64,000 bases of DNA from Sphingomonas sp. Root720 (GCF_001428605.1 NZ_LMID01000014.1:124972-188971); one strand, 5' to 3'. Numbered from the stretch's first letter, positions 36,181 to 45,187 are shown. A program made the numbers and translations. Notes: generated by a model from the letters alone, not told the origin.

Positions 36181-36245
36181 ATTGACGTAATTTGCCATCA
36201 CTTCTACGGCGAAGCAACGACATTATCGTGCGTGGAAGCGGAAAT

Positions 36246-37130
36246 ATGGCTGAGGAAATGACCTTCGACGATCGGGACGGCTTCATCTGGCTCGACGGCG
36301 CGCTCGTCCCGTGGCGGCAGGCCAACGTCCATGTCCTCACCCACGGCCTCCATTATGCCTCGTCGGTGTTCGAGGGGATGCGCGCCTATGACGGCACGAT
36401 CTTCGCGCTGGGCCAGCACAGCCGGCGGCTGCGGGAGAGCGCGCATATGCTGGGCTTCGACCTGCCCTGGTCGGTCGAGGCGATCGACGCCGCCTGCATC
36501 GCGACGCTGGCGGCCAACGGGCTGACCGACGCCTATGTGCGGCCGATCGCGTGGCGCGGATCGGAGCAGATGGGGGTGTCGGCGCTGCGGACCCGGCCGC
36601 ACATGGCGATCGCCTGCTGGGCGTGGGGCAGCTATTTCGATCCGGGCGCGGCCGGGCTTCGGCTCGACATCGCGCCGTGGCGGCGGCCCCCGCCGCACTG
36701 CGCGCCGGTCCAGGCCAAGGCGGCAGGGCTCTACATGATCGCGACGATGTCCAAGCATCACGCCGAGGGGCGCGGCTTCGACGATGCGCTGATGTTCGAC
36801 CATCGCGGGCAGGTGGCCGAGGCGACCGCCGCCAACGCCTTCTTCGTCAAGGACGGCGTGCTCCACACCCCGACGCCCGACTGCTTCCTCGACGGCATCA
36901 CCCGCCAGACGGTGATCGGGCTGGCGCGGCGGCGCGGGATCGAGGTCGTCGAGCGCGCGATCTGGCCCGAGGAGCTGGAGGGGTTCGAGCAGTGCTTCCT
37001 GACCGGATCGGCCGCCGAGATCGTGCCGGTCGGTTCGGCGGGGCCGTGGTCGTTCGAGATCGGCGAGCTGACGCGCCGGATCCGGGCGGACTATGCCGAT
37101 CTGGTGCGCGGGCGGCCGGCCGCGGGCTGA
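36246..37130 (+). CDS. ilvE: Branched-chain amino acid aminotransferase
   Basis: 294 aa, PLP fold type IV. HGLHYASSVFEGMRAYDG is the N-terminal signature (in part: SSVFEGMRAYDG). The PLP Lys is in VQAKAAGLY, and EATAANAFFVKDG, DGITRQTVIGLA and EIVPV follow. It catalyses the last step of Ile, Leu and Val synthesis. The start ATG at 36246 has a weak purine-rich stretch (GGAAGCGGAAAT) before it. It converges with rarD, 3 bp apart. Confidence 0.93.
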   Translation: MAEEMTFDDRDGFIWLDGALVPWRQANVHVLTHGLHYASSVFEGMRAYDGTIFALGQHSRRLRESAHMLGFDLPWSVEAIDAACIATLAANGLTDAYVRPIAWRGSEQMGVSALRTRPHMAIACWAWGSYFDPGAAGLRLDIAPWRRPPPHCAPVQAKAAGLYMIATMSKHHAEGRGFDDALMFDHRGQVAEATAANAFFVKDGVLHTPTPDCFLDGITRQTVIGLARRRGIEVVERAIWPEELEGFEQCFLTGSAAEIVPVGSAGPWSFEIGELTRRIRADYADLVRGRPAAG

Positions 37131-37133
37131 GCG

Positions 37134-38024
37134 CTATTCGGGCAGCGCCGGGGTCACCCGGCCACGGTGCCAGGTGGCGAGGACGTAGACGGCGAGCCCC
37201 GACCAGATCAGCGCGAAGGCGAGCAGGTGGATCGGCAGCATCGGCTCCCCGAACACCGCGACCGCGATCAGCAGCTGCAGGGTCGGGCCGATATATTGGA
37301 GCAGGCCCAGCTCGGAATAGCGCATCCGGTTGGCCGCGCCGGCGAACAGCAGCATCGGGATGGTGGTGACGAAGCCGCTCGCGACGAGCATCCACAGCGG
37401 CGGGCTGTCGGGCCGCGCCATCGCCCCCGGCATGAGCGCCAGCCAGCCGATCGCGAGCGGGAAGAGCAGGCCGGTCTCGATCAGCAGCCCCTCGACCGGG
37501 CCCAGCCCGATCACCTTGCGCACCAGCCCGTAGAGGCCGAAGCTCAGCGCCAGGCCGAGCGGGATCAGCGGGATGCCGCCCTGCTGGATCGCCAGCGCGG
37601 CGACCCCGGCGGCGGCGAGCAGGATCGCCGCGACCTCCATCCGGCCCAGCCGCTCGCGCAGGAAGAGCACCCCGAGCGCGACGTTGACCAGCGGGTTGAT
37701 GAAATAGCCGAGGCTCGCCTGCAGCGTGTGGCCGCCGTTGACGCTGTAGACGTAGATCGCCCAGTTGGTGGCGATCAGCAGGGTCGAGGCGCCGAGCGCG
37801 AGCAGCAGGCGCGGGGTGCGGATCGTGGCGCGGATCGCCGCCCAGCGCCCGACGAGCGTGGCGAGCACCAGCAGGATCGCCAGCGACCAGATCACCCGGT
37901 GCGCCAATATGTCCGCGACGGGCAGTGCCTGCAGCGCGCGGATGAACAGCGGCAGCAGGCCCCAGATCGTATAGGCAGCGACGCCCATGACGATGCCCAG
38001 GCGGGTTTCGGAGCGGACAGACAT
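37134..38024 (-). CDS. rarD: RarD-type EamA transporter
   Basis: 296 aa with about ten hydrophobic segments, two EamA repeats. GVAAYTIWGLLPLFIRAL, LAHRVIWSL, TNWAIYVYSVNGGHTLQASLGYFINPL (in part: ASLGYFINPL) and LQYIGPTLQLLIAV are RarD signatures. It is an inner-membrane transporter of unknown substrate; the name comes from a chloramphenicol-sensitivity phenotype. The start ATG precedes SVRSETRLGIVMG. The dispersed repeat copy 2 lies 55 bp upstream. Confidence 0.9.
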   Translation of the reverse strand: MSVRSETRLGIVMGVAAYTIWGLLPLFIRALQALPVADILAHRVIWSLAILLVLATLVGRWAAIRATIRTPRLLLALGASTLLIATNWAIYVYSVNGGHTLQASLGYFINPLVNVALGVLFLRERLGRMEVAAILLAAAGVAALAIQQGGIPLIPLGLALSFGLYGLVRKVIGLGPVEGLLIETGLLFPLAIGWLALMPGAMARPDSPPLWMLVASGFVTTIPMLLFAGAANRMRYSELGLLQYIGPTLQLLIAVAVFGEPMLPIHLLAFALIWSGLAVYVLATWHRGRVTPALPE

Positions 38025-38078
38025 GCGCCCGCCTATTGCGGCAATGCCCGAAAGGCAACGGCCTCTGGAAATCGCCCC

Positions 38079-38180
38079 AGAGCGGTTCACGATCTGATTG
38101 CATCAGATCGGCCGCTCTAGCTTATTATTCCATCGCGATTCCGAGCCGGCAGACGTTTCCATCCGCCTCGAAACCGCTCT
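38079..38180. repeat. 102-bp dispersed repeat, copy 2
   Basis: It is bounded by AGAGCGGTT and AACCGCTCT-type ends (terminal inverted repeat). The palindrome GATCTGAT-TGC-ATCAGATC at 38091-38109 differs from copy 1 by a paired C-to-T and G-to-A change that keeps the stem perfect. The right end overlaps the tauE-like stop codon (38179-38181). Confidence 0.85.
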
Positions 38181-38967
38181 AGCCGAGCGCCTTCCACAGG
38201 CTGAACAGGCTCGTCGCCACCAGCACCGTGCCGACCATCGTCAGCAGGCGCTTCGCGGCGATGCGCTTGACCAGCAGCGCGCCGAGCGGGGCGGCGAGCA
38301 GGCCGCCGATGATCAGTCCGACCGCGGCGATGGTGAAGGCCTGCAGCCCCATCGTCAGGACGAAGGTCAGCGAGATCGTCGAGGTCAGGAAGAACTCGGC
38401 GGTGTTGACCGTGCCGATCGTGCGGCGCGGCTCGGTGCCCTGCACCAGCAGGTTGGAGGTGACGACCGGCCCCCAGCCGCCACCGCCCGCCGCGTCGAGG
38501 AAGCCGCCGACCAGGCCGAGCGGGGCGATGACCCGGGCCGGCCGGTGCTCGGCGCCATGGTCCATCCGCCACGAGCGCCAGAGCAGGTAGACGCCGATGC
38601 CGATCAGATAGGTCATCACGAAGGGGCGCGCGGTCGATCCGTCGATATTGGCGAGGAGATAGGCGCCGAGGACGCCGCCGAGCATGCCGGGCAGGACCAG
38701 CCGCGCGAACAGCTTCCAGTCGACGTTGCGCTGGCTGATGTGGCTGATCGCCGAGGCGGCGGTGGTGAAGGTCTCGACCAGATGGACGCTGGCCGAGGCA
38801 CGCGCGGGCGCGAGGCCGATGACGCTGACCAGCAGCGTGTTGGTGATCACGCCGAACGCCATGCCCAGCGCGCCGTCGACGAGCTGGGCGACGAAGCCGA
38901 CGCCGATGAAGGGTGCGATCGCCTCGAGATGGGCGAAGGTCAGTTCGGGGAGCGAGAAGGAAAACAT
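38179..38967 (-). CDS. TauE/SafE-family sulfite exporter
   Basis: 262 aa with about eight hydrophobic segments. GFVAQLVDGALGMAFGVITNTLL is the family's first repeat (in part: DGALGMAFG) and GGFLDAAGGGGWGPVVTSNL its second (in part: GGGGWGPV). It exports sulfite or organosulfonates from the cytoplasm. It follows the TonB receptor gene on the same strand after 90 bp, so a shared sulfur-compound role is possible. The stop codon is supplied at the edge of the dispersed repeat. Confidence 0.9.
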   Translation of the reverse strand: MFSFSLPELTFAHLEAIAPFIGVGFVAQLVDGALGMAFGVITNTLLVSVIGLAPARASASVHLVETFTTAASAISHISQRNVDWKLFARLVLPGMLGGVLGAYLLANIDGSTARPFVMTYLIGIGVYLLWRSWRMDHGAEHRPARVIAPLGLVGGFLDAAGGGGWGPVVTSNLLVQGTEPRRTIGTVNTAEFFLTSTISLTFVLTMGLQAFTIAAVGLIIGGLLAAPLGALLVKRIAAKRLLTMVGTVLVATSLFSLWKALG

Positions 38968-39057
38968 GCGGCTGATCTTCCGTCGAAACGTCCCGGCCGG
39001 CACCCTGAGGCACCGGCCGGGAATTGAAAGCAAGCGTCTTTTGCCCGCCGGCCGTTG

Positions 39058-41517
39058 TCAGAACTTCGCCTTGACGGTGGCACCCCAGGTGCGCTGGTCG
39101 CCGAGGGTGCCGGCGATCAGGCCGACATTGCCCGGAGCGACCTGCAGCAGATCGATATATTTCTTGTCGAAGGCGTTGCGGACCCAGCCGAAGATGTCGA
39201 ACCGATCGGTGCGGAAACCGGCGCGGACGTTGGTCACGACATAGCCCTTCACCTCGGTGTAGATCGACGGCGAGGCGTTCGAGTTCCAATGCGACCGGTA
39301 ATTGCCGTCGACGCCGAGATAGGCCTGGCCCTCGTTCGCCAGCAGCTCGACCGGGACATTGGCCTCTGCCCCGAAGGAAGCGGACCAGCGCGAGACGCCG
39401 GGGAGGCGCTGACCCGAGATGTCGCACTGGCGCGGGCTGAGCGCACCCGGGACGCCCGGCTGCGAATAATCGGGCGCAGCGTTGGCCGGCTGGAGCGTGC
39501 CGCCCGACAGTTCGGGCGGGCAGGGTGCGTTGGTGAACTTCTTGTACTTGGCGTCCGTGTAGGCGCCGCTCACATAAGCGAGGAAACGCTCGCTCGGGTT
39601 GATGCGGAAGTCGGTCTCGATGCCCTGCGAGCGGACCTTGTCGGCATTGGCGAGATAGCCGCGCACCGTGCCGAACTGGCCGCCATTCACCGTGGCCTGG
39701 AAGTTCCTGATGTTGGTGCGGAAGGCGGAGACGTTGAAGGTCGCCTTGCGATCCCAGAACTGGGTCTTCATGCCGACCTCGAAATGGTGGAGCGATTCCG
39801 GCTTCACCGTGCTCGCGGTCAGATCGGGCACGTTCGCGCTGGTCAGCGGCAAGCCGTTCTGGTTGATGCCGACCGTCTTGAAGGTCTTGGCATAGGTGGC
39901 ATAGCCGAGGATCCCAGGCGCGAACTTATAGTTCACGTTCAGATCATAGCTGAAGTTCCACTTGCTGACCGACGGGCTGGTCGACTGCGGCTGATAGACG
40001 CCGCACTGCGCCGCCAGATTTCCGCTCAGGGCGGGCCCGCCCGGCGGGACCGTGCAGTTGATCACCGCGCCTGCGCCATTGGTGACGACGCGTTCGTAGA
40101 AGCCCGACTTCTTATCGTAGTTCAGGCGGATGCCGGGCTGGATGGTCAGCTGGTCGGTCACCTTCCAGGCGGCCTGGGCGAAGGCCGCGGCGCTGGTGCT
40201 CTTGAGATATTGGGTGTTGGTGGCCGTCAGCCCGTTAAGGATGCTGGGATCGTTCGCCTGGGCGCCGGTCAGGCTCCAGCGGCTGGCGTCGATGCCCTGC
40301 GATTCGGTGCCCTGGGTGTCGATGCGCTGCTTGAAGCCGAACAGTCCGGCGACGAAGTCGACTTTCTCGCCATCGTAATTATAGCGGAATTCCTGGCTGT
40401 ACTGATCCTGCTGCGACGGGTTCTGCGACTTGGAGACGATCGACAGGCCCGTGAAGTCGCGGTCGTTTTCCGGCTTCCAGTCCCAGAAACGCCATGCGGT
40501 GATCGAGGTGAAGGTGCCGGCATCGGTATCCCAGACCGCCTTGAGCGACGCGCCGCCGATCTTGTTGCCCGCGTTGAGGCTGGAGTCGAGATCGGTCAGC
40601 CGGTCATAGGGGTTGCGGCTGGGCACCTGATAGTTGCGCCCGGCGGCGTTGGCGGCGGCGACCAGGGCGTCATATTGCCGGCCGATCGCGCGCTGGGTGC
40701 GGCCGACGCGGACGAAGGTGGTGCCGAAGCCGAGCGGGTCCTGCTTGCTGTAATCGCCCGACAGGGTGATCTTGAGATCGTCGGTCGGCTTGAACAGCAG
40801 CGTGCCGCGCACGCCGAGATTGTCCTGCTCGTTGATATATTGGTTGGTCCGGGGGTTGTAGAGCGTGCCGCGCCGCGAGGTGACGCCGCCGGCGACGCGC
40901 ACCGCGACCTTGTCCGACAGCGGGCCCGACACGGCGGCCTTGGCCTGCTTGAACTTCAGGTTGCCGGCGGTCACTTCCGCACGGCCCTCGAAATCGAAGG
41001 TCGGCTGGTTGGTGGTGATGTTGATCGCGCCGGCGGTGGTGTTCTTGCCGTAGAGCGTGCCCTGCGGACCGCGCAGAACCTCGACCTGGCCGACGTCGAG
41101 GAAATCGAACACCGCGGCGGCGACGCGCGAATTATAGACGTCGTCGACATAGATGCCGACGCCCTGCTCGAAGCCGTCGCTGGTCAGGCCGAACGGAACG
41201 CCGAGGCCGCGGATGTTGACCGAGGTATTGCGCGGATTGGACGAATAGACCTGCAGCGTCGGAGCCAGCTGCTGGAGTTTCAGGATGTTGAAATTGCCGG
41301 TGCTCTCGATCTGGTTGGCGCCGACCACCGAGATCGCCAGCGGCACTTCCTGCGCGGTTTCCTGGCGGCGGCGGGCGGTGACGATGATCTCGCTGTTGGC
41401 GCGGGGCGATTCCAGCTCGGCCCCGTCGGCGATGTCGGCCGCGGGCGGCACGGCCTGCGCATGGAGCGGAGAGGAGAGGGCGGCCAGCGCCGCGCTCGCG
41501 AGGAGCAGTTTCTTCAT
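39058..41517 (-). CDS. TonB-dependent outer-membrane receptor
   Basis: 819 aa. A signal peptide (KKLLLASAALAALSSPLHAQA) is followed by a TonB-box-like segment (SEIIVTARRR) and a plug domain with VNIRGLGVPFG and VEVLRGPQGTLYGKNTTAGAINI (in part: VEVLRGPQGTLYG). A 22-strand barrel ends in WGATVKAKF with the C-terminal Phe. It imports a ligand with energy from TonB (a tonB gene is at 8894). No siderophore or heme motif is clear. Opposite-strand open frames of similar length are GC artefacts. A TauE-like gene follows it. Confidence 0.94.
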   Translation of the reverse strand: MKKLLLASAALAALSSPLHAQAVPPAADIADGAELESPRANSEIIVTARRRQETAQEVPLAISVVGANQIESTGNFNILKLQQLAPTLQVYSSNPRNTSVNIRGLGVPFGLTSDGFEQGVGIYVDDVYNSRVAAAVFDFLDVGQVEVLRGPQGTLYGKNTTAGAINITTNQPTFDFEGRAEVTAGNLKFKQAKAAVSGPLSDKVAVRVAGGVTSRRGTLYNPRTNQYINEQDNLGVRGTLLFKPTDDLKITLSGDYSKQDPLGFGTTFVRVGRTQRAIGRQYDALVAAANAAGRNYQVPSRNPYDRLTDLDSSLNAGNKIGGASLKAVWDTDAGTFTSITAWRFWDWKPENDRDFTGLSIVSKSQNPSQQDQYSQEFRYNYDGEKVDFVAGLFGFKQRIDTQGTESQGIDASRWSLTGAQANDPSILNGLTATNTQYLKSTSAAAFAQAAWKVTDQLTIQPGIRLNYDKKSGFYERVVTNGAGAVINCTVPPGGPALSGNLAAQCGVYQPQSTSPSVSKWNFSYDLNVNYKFAPGILGYATYAKTFKTVGINQNGLPLTSANVPDLTASTVKPESLHHFEVGMKTQFWDRKATFNVSAFRTNIRNFQATVNGGQFGTVRGYLANADKVRSQGIETDFRINPSERFLAYVSGAYTDAKYKKFTNAPCPPELSGGTLQPANAAPDYSQPGVPGALSPRQCDISGQRLPGVSRWSASFGAEANVPVELLANEGQAYLGVDGNYRSHWNSNASPSIYTEVKGYVVTNVRAGFRTDRFDIFGWVRNAFDKKYIDLLQVAPGNVGLIAGTLGDQRTWGATVKAKF

Positions 41518-41725
41518 GATGTCCCCTTTTTAAACCTGCTTCGTCGGCCCCATTTGGGGAGAGCGGGGTGGGCACCCGCTCTCCCCGCCCCGGGGAACCG
41601 ATCTGCCAAGGGTTTATCTCTACTGAATGAGAAGAGAAGAAAGAAAATCTATCAAAACGGTAGAAAAAAAGGTTTAGAGCGACGCAACAGTATGAGTCCG
41701 CTCGATTTTTCGGGGTAGCGGTCGG
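41518..41725 (-). promoter_or_regulatory. Promoter/leader region of the TonB receptor
   Basis: 208 bp between the receptor start and the DUF5818-like stop. It holds an A-rich run on the plus strand (AGAAGAAAGAAAATC, GTAGAAAAAAAGG at 41632-41672), the most AT-rich DNA in the neighbourhood. A Shine-Dalgarno-like AAAAAGGGG lies just upstream of the receptor ATG on the minus strand. No operator was identified. Confidence 0.4.
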
Positions 41726-41923
41726 TCAGGCGGGCTGGACGCCGTCCGCCTCGACATGATCGGCTCCGGTCAGCAGGCCGATGACGCGCACGCGCTTTTC
41801 GACGAGGTCGACCGGGGTGCGCTGGAGCTCGAGCCGGTAATGCCCGCCGCGATCGCGCTTGAGGACGAAGCCGCCGCCGTCGCGCAGGAGCGTGCCGGTC
41901 TCGTCGACCGGGGTGCCGCTCAG
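41726..41923 (-). CDS. Small DUF5818-like protein with probable CTG start
   Basis: 65 aa. The frame runs LSGTPVDETGTLLRDGGGFV, LKRDRGGHYRLELQRTPVDL, VEKRVRVIGLLTGADHVEAD, then GVQPA and TGA. It resembles small sphingomonad proteins (DUF5818 type) with a Gly-rich strand, an R-V-R-V-x-G block and a D-x-L-like end. No ATG, GTG or TTG is in frame; the CTG at 41923 overlaps the pyrF stop (CTGA), the same coupling geometry as neighbouring ATGA/GTGA pairs. Identification is tentative. Confidence 0.5.
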   Translation of the reverse strand: MSGTPVDETGTLLRDGGGFVLKRDRGGHYRLELQRTPVDLVEKRVRVIGLLTGADHVEADGVQPA

Positions 41924-42600
41924 AGCGTCGCCTCGATCGCGCGGGCGGCGAGGTCCGGATCCTCGGCCTGGGTGATCGGCCGGCCGATGACGAGGATCGA
42001 CGCGCCCTGGTCGAGCGCCTGGCGCGGGGTCATGACCCGCTTCTGGTCGGCATGGCCGTTGCCGCCGGCGGGACGGATGCCGGGGACGACGAAGAAGCCC
42101 TGCGGCCAGAGCTTCTTGGCGGCCTTGACCTCGTTGCCCGAGCAGACCACGCCGTCGAGCCCGGCCTGTCGGGCGAGCAGGGTGAGCCGCTCGACCTGGG
42201 CATGCGCGTCGGACGCCACGCCGATCGACTGCAGATCGTCGCCGTCGAGGCTGGTGAGGACGGTCACCGCGACCACCTTGGTGCCAACCGGCGCCGCCGC
42301 CTTGGCATCCTCCATCATCGCGAGCCCGCCGGCCGCATGGACGGTGAGGATCGCCGGCTTCAGGCCGTTGAGCGCCTGCACCGCCTTGGCGACGGTGTTG
42401 GGGATGTCGTGCAGCTTGAGGTCGAGGAAGACCGGCAGGTCGAGCGCGGCCATCTCGCGCACCCCGGCCTGGCCGTGGGCGGAGAAGAATTCGAGCCCCA
42501 GCTTGATTCCGCCGACATGGTTGCGGACGCGCGCGGCGATGTCCCTGGCGCGGGCGATGTCGGGCGTGTCGATCGCCACATAGATGGGGCTGCGGGTCAT
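41920..42600 (-). CDS. pyrF: Orotidine-5'-phosphate decarboxylase
   Basis: 226 aa. It makes UMP from OMP. The catalytic Asp-x-Lys-x-x-Asp array is FLDLKLHDIPNT; other blocks are IKLGLEFF, TVHAAGG, VPGIRP and ILVIGRPITQAEDP. The start ATG overlaps the lapA-like stop (ATGA). Confidence 0.95.
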   Translation of the reverse strand: MTRSPIYVAIDTPDIARARDIAARVRNHVGGIKLGLEFFSAHGQAGVREMAALDLPVFLDLKLHDIPNTVAKAVQALNGLKPAILTVHAAGGLAMMEDAKAAAPVGTKVVAVTVLTSLDGDDLQSIGVASDAHAQVERLTLLARQAGLDGVVCSGNEVKAAKKLWPQGFFVVPGIRPAGGNGHADQKRVMTPRQALDQGASILVIGRPITQAEDPDLAARAIEATL

Positions 42601-42914
42601 TCTACGGTTCCGGTGGACGGCGGGATGGCGATATCGGGCGCCGCGGGTGCGGACAGCGGCGCGGACGACGCCGCCCCTAGCGCATTGCGCTCGAGATTGT
42701 CGATGCGGCGATGCAGCCGCCACAATTTGGTGCGGTGGACGGCGTAGGTCGGCAGGAAGCCGACCACGGCGCCGAGCAGCAGCACCACCGGCAGCTTCAC
42801 GTCGGCGGTCAGCCCCGCCCACAGGTTGATCGGCACCGGAACCCAGTTCCGCAGCGAGAAGATCACCGCGATCACCGCCAGAGCCGCCCAGAACAAGGTC
42901 TTGAGAAAATGCAT
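42597..42914 (-). CDS. LapA-like (DUF1049) membrane protein
   Basis: 105 aa. Two hydrophobic segments (TLFWAALAVIAVIFSLRNW and LPVVLLLGAVVGFLPTY) flank PVPINLWAGLTADVKLP, the DUF1049 layout, followed by a coiled-coil-like LWRLHRRIDNLERN and an Ala/Pro-rich tail. LapA-type proteins act in envelope or LPS assembly in other bacteria. The gene is coupled to pyrF. The start MHFLKTLFW is the natural one; the upstream frame is not protein-like. Confidence 0.85.
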   Translation of the reverse strand: MHFLKTLFWAALAVIAVIFSLRNWVPVPINLWAGLTADVKLPVVLLLGAVVGFLPTYAVHRTKLWRLHRRIDNLERNALGAASSAPLSAPAAPDIAIPPSTGTVE

Positions 42915-43200
42915 GGCCCGCTTGTCCCCCACCCGTCCGGCGCGGTCAAGATGCGCGGTCGTTGCGGACGCGATGCGTTGCCCGGCCGGACGGCGTGCGC
43001 GGCGGCGGTCTGCGAGATCGAGGCGTGCCGCCGGGCGGTGCTCCAGAGGCAGGTCAGGCCGCATGGGGGTGGCCAGGTGCCGGTCCGCGATCAAGGTCTC
43101 GGCGAGGAAAGCGGACATCGACATCACGGCCGCCGACCACTGCGGTAGCTTCGATCACGTGCCGTCCTACCGGATCAGGCAGAGCGGACAGGAGCGAACG

Positions 43201-43716
43201 ATGGATCGACAGCAGCTTGGGCGGCTAGGACTTCTCACAATGGTCGCCAGCGTTCTGATCGGGGGGTGCTCGAACGAGAAGAAGCCACCCCAGCAGCAGG
43301 CCGATGCATCCGGACCCTATGTGATCGGCTTGGGAGAGATCATGGGGCTCACCCAGATGCGCCACGCCAAGCTCTGGTTTGCTGGCCAGGCGAACAACTG
43401 GCCTCTGGCGGCTTACGAACTGGACGAGTTGAAGGAAGGATTTGACGATGCGGTCAGATATCATCCGCATCACAAGAGCGTTCCCCGGCCCCTGACGACG
43501 ATGATCCCCCAATTCGTGGGAGAGCCGATCGCCGAGATCGACACGGCCATCAAGACAAGGGACCGGACCCGGTTCGTCGCGGCGTTCGACCGCCTGACGG
43601 CGGGGTGCAATGCCTGCCACGAGGAAGCCAGTTTTGGCTTCAATGTCGTGAAACGACCGACCGTCCCACCCTATTCGAACCAGAGTTTCACCCCCGCCGC
43701 GAGAAGCGGCGCCTGA
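43201..43716 (+). CDS. Cytochrome c-like lipoprotein
   Basis: 171 aa. The signal LLTMVASVLIGGC has a lipobox with Cys23. A single heme c motif CNACH is at about 136-140, late in the chain as in cytochrome c'-type four-helix proteins. The helix GEIMGLTQMRHAKLWFAGQANNWPLA (in part: MRHAKLWFAGQANNW) supports a helical bundle. It is probably a periplasmic membrane-anchored electron carrier or gas sensor. It stands alone; the 286 bp upstream to lapA hold no other gene. Confidence 0.82.
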   Translation: MDRQQLGRLGLLTMVASVLIGGCSNEKKPPQQQADASGPYVIGLGEIMGLTQMRHAKLWFAGQANNWPLAAYELDELKEGFDDAVRYHPHHKSVPRPLTTMIPQFVGEPIAEIDTAIKTRDRTRFVAAFDRLTAGCNACHEEASFGFNVVKRPTVPPYSNQSFTPAARSGA

Positions 43717-43826
43717 AGCCTTCGCAGATCGAATATCGGGTTTCGGGTGACACACCGCATCGGCCGAATGCCGCAAACGGGTCGCTGTGCAGTCGTGCGA
43801 TCGCCTCCGGTCGGCCTGCCGTGGGC

Positions 43827-44684
43827 TCAGGCCGTCAGCCTGATGGCGGCTTCCGTCCAGTCGGCCGCCGATGCCGCGGCCCAAAGCATGCCCATCTGGA
43901 GATCCAGCCGCAGCGGCTCTACTTTCTCGAGGCCGGACCCCGGGTAGAAGGTAAGCTCGCCGAACATCGGTTGGCGGTCGACCTCGTAAAAGTCCGCGCG
44001 CACGAAGGGAAACCCGGCCCCGAGGCATTCTGCCGCCGCGATCATCTGCGGCAGCGTCGCCGGTGCCGGCGGATCCGGATCCGGACTAGCCGGCGACACC
44101 CGCTTCCATCCCCGGTCGAAGACGATCCAGCGATGGTTGCCGGCGCGGTCCAGATGGACCTGGACGAACCGGACCTCCCCGCCGAAGACGAACAGCTTGT
44201 AGTCGACCGGCAGGGCCTCGCCAGTTCCGATATAGGTCTCAACCAATATCCCGCGCGGGATCGAGCCGTAGAGCCACTCGTCGAGCCAGGCTCCGTAACA
44301 TTGTTTCGTCCACGCCCGCGATCGTTTCACGGCAAGGCGATGGTCGGCATCGTTCCGGACGATCTGCACCTGTTGCGAGCCATGACGCGACTTGACCACA
44401 TAGGGGAAAGGCCAGGCCGGTATCGTCGGGAGCGTTGCTCCGCGCCACAGGATGGGCACCACCCACCGCTCGCCAAGCAATTTCGCCACCTCTGCCTTCA
44501 CCAGCACCTTGTCCGCCATGAGCGGCAACCGGGGATCGCGGTCATGGAGCTTGCGATGCTGGATCCATTCCGTGAGCAACCGCGGCTGGTCGAGACGGGC
44601 GAGCCGTCGATGACGCCACAGATAGCATAGCTGGATACGCAACGCGCTTGTTCCAGCAGCGGTGGGCGGTGCAAAGAAGCGCAT
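43827..44684 (-). CDS. TupA-like ATP-grasp protein
   Basis: 285 aa. Residues about 45-240 match the ATP-grasp_TupA family of polysaccharide loci: RLPLMADKVLVKAEVA, PFPYVVKSRHGSQQV (ATP-binding Lys), CYGAWLDEWLYGSIPRGILVE (in part: DEWLYGSIPRGILVE), YKLFVFGGEVRFVQVHLDR, and VRADFYEVDRQPMFGELTFYPGSGLE (in part: FGELTFYPGSG). These proteins probably form an amide or ester bond on a sugar polymer. The RiPP cluster 2 kb away has a second, unrelated ATP-grasp gene. Context gives no direct partner. Confidence 0.82.
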   Translation of the reverse strand: MRFFAPPTAAGTSALRIQLCYLWRHRRLARLDQPRLLTEWIQHRKLHDRDPRLPLMADKVLVKAEVAKLLGERWVVPILWRGATLPTIPAWPFPYVVKSRHGSQQVQIVRNDADHRLAVKRSRAWTKQCYGAWLDEWLYGSIPRGILVETYIGTGEALPVDYKLFVFGGEVRFVQVHLDRAGNHRWIVFDRGWKRVSPASPDPDPPAPATLPQMIAAAECLGAGFPFVRADFYEVDRQPMFGELTFYPGSGLEKVEPLRLDLQMGMLWAAASAADWTEAAIRLTA

Positions 44685-44749
44685 TCGCGCCTAAGCGAAC
44701 AGCCGCCGCCTCGGTTCCGTCCGAAGTCCCCGGGCCGCGGCAGGGGCAG

Positions 44750-45187
44750 CTACCGGCAGGGCATTGGCTCTAGAATAAGCTCTGCACCAGCGCGCCTGGC
44801 CTTGATTCTATCACCTACCTTGCAACCCGTGACAAAAGCGGCTTCGACGGATTCTGTGCCAATTGCGCCTTTTTCGTCCTGCGCCACGACCCCGGCCATG
44901 ACGCCAGGGCGATACTTCGACACGCCAAATCCGATTTCCGTGATGGTCGCAACCACCGGAACGCCTTTCCGATTTTGGCGCTCAACATCGCTTTCGAGGA
45001 AAAAGGCCATTACCAAGGCCACGACGAGCAGCAGCAGAATCATGGGGCCCAGTCCACTTCCCCAGAAGCGATACCGTAGCCAATCGAGCCAATATGCCGC
45101 GCGTACCGACACGCTCAGTCTTCGGATTTGATCTGCAAAAGCGGCGCCCGATCTTCCGCTAAACGAAGGACTGCCGTCCCGAGCCAC
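44750..45187 (-). CDS. Membrane protein of unknown function
   Basis: 145 aa. One hydrophobic segment (GPMILLLLVVALVMAFFLES, residues about 47-66) is followed by a beta-rich soluble part (GVPVVATITEIGFGV ... GCKVGDRIKARRAGAELILEPMP). An inner Met at 45043 directly before ILLLL would give a 97-aa version. It overlaps the previous membrane-protein gene by 73 bases. GC content is lower than the surroundings. Not recognised. Confidence 0.6.
   Translation of the reverse strand: MARDGSPSFSGRSGAAFADQIRRLSVSVRAAYWLDWLRYRFWGSGLGPMILLLLVVALVMAFFLESDVERQNRKGVPVVATITEIGFGVSKYRPGVMAGVVAQDEKGAIGTESVEAAFVTGCKVGDRIKARRAGAELILEPMPCR

Noticed and set aside
39055-41718. An 887-codon plus-strand open frame opposite the TonB receptor
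   Set aside because: It is low-complexity (Arg/Gly/Asp/Ala-rich), has no motifs and mirrors a clear receptor on the other strand; typical of high-GC DNA.
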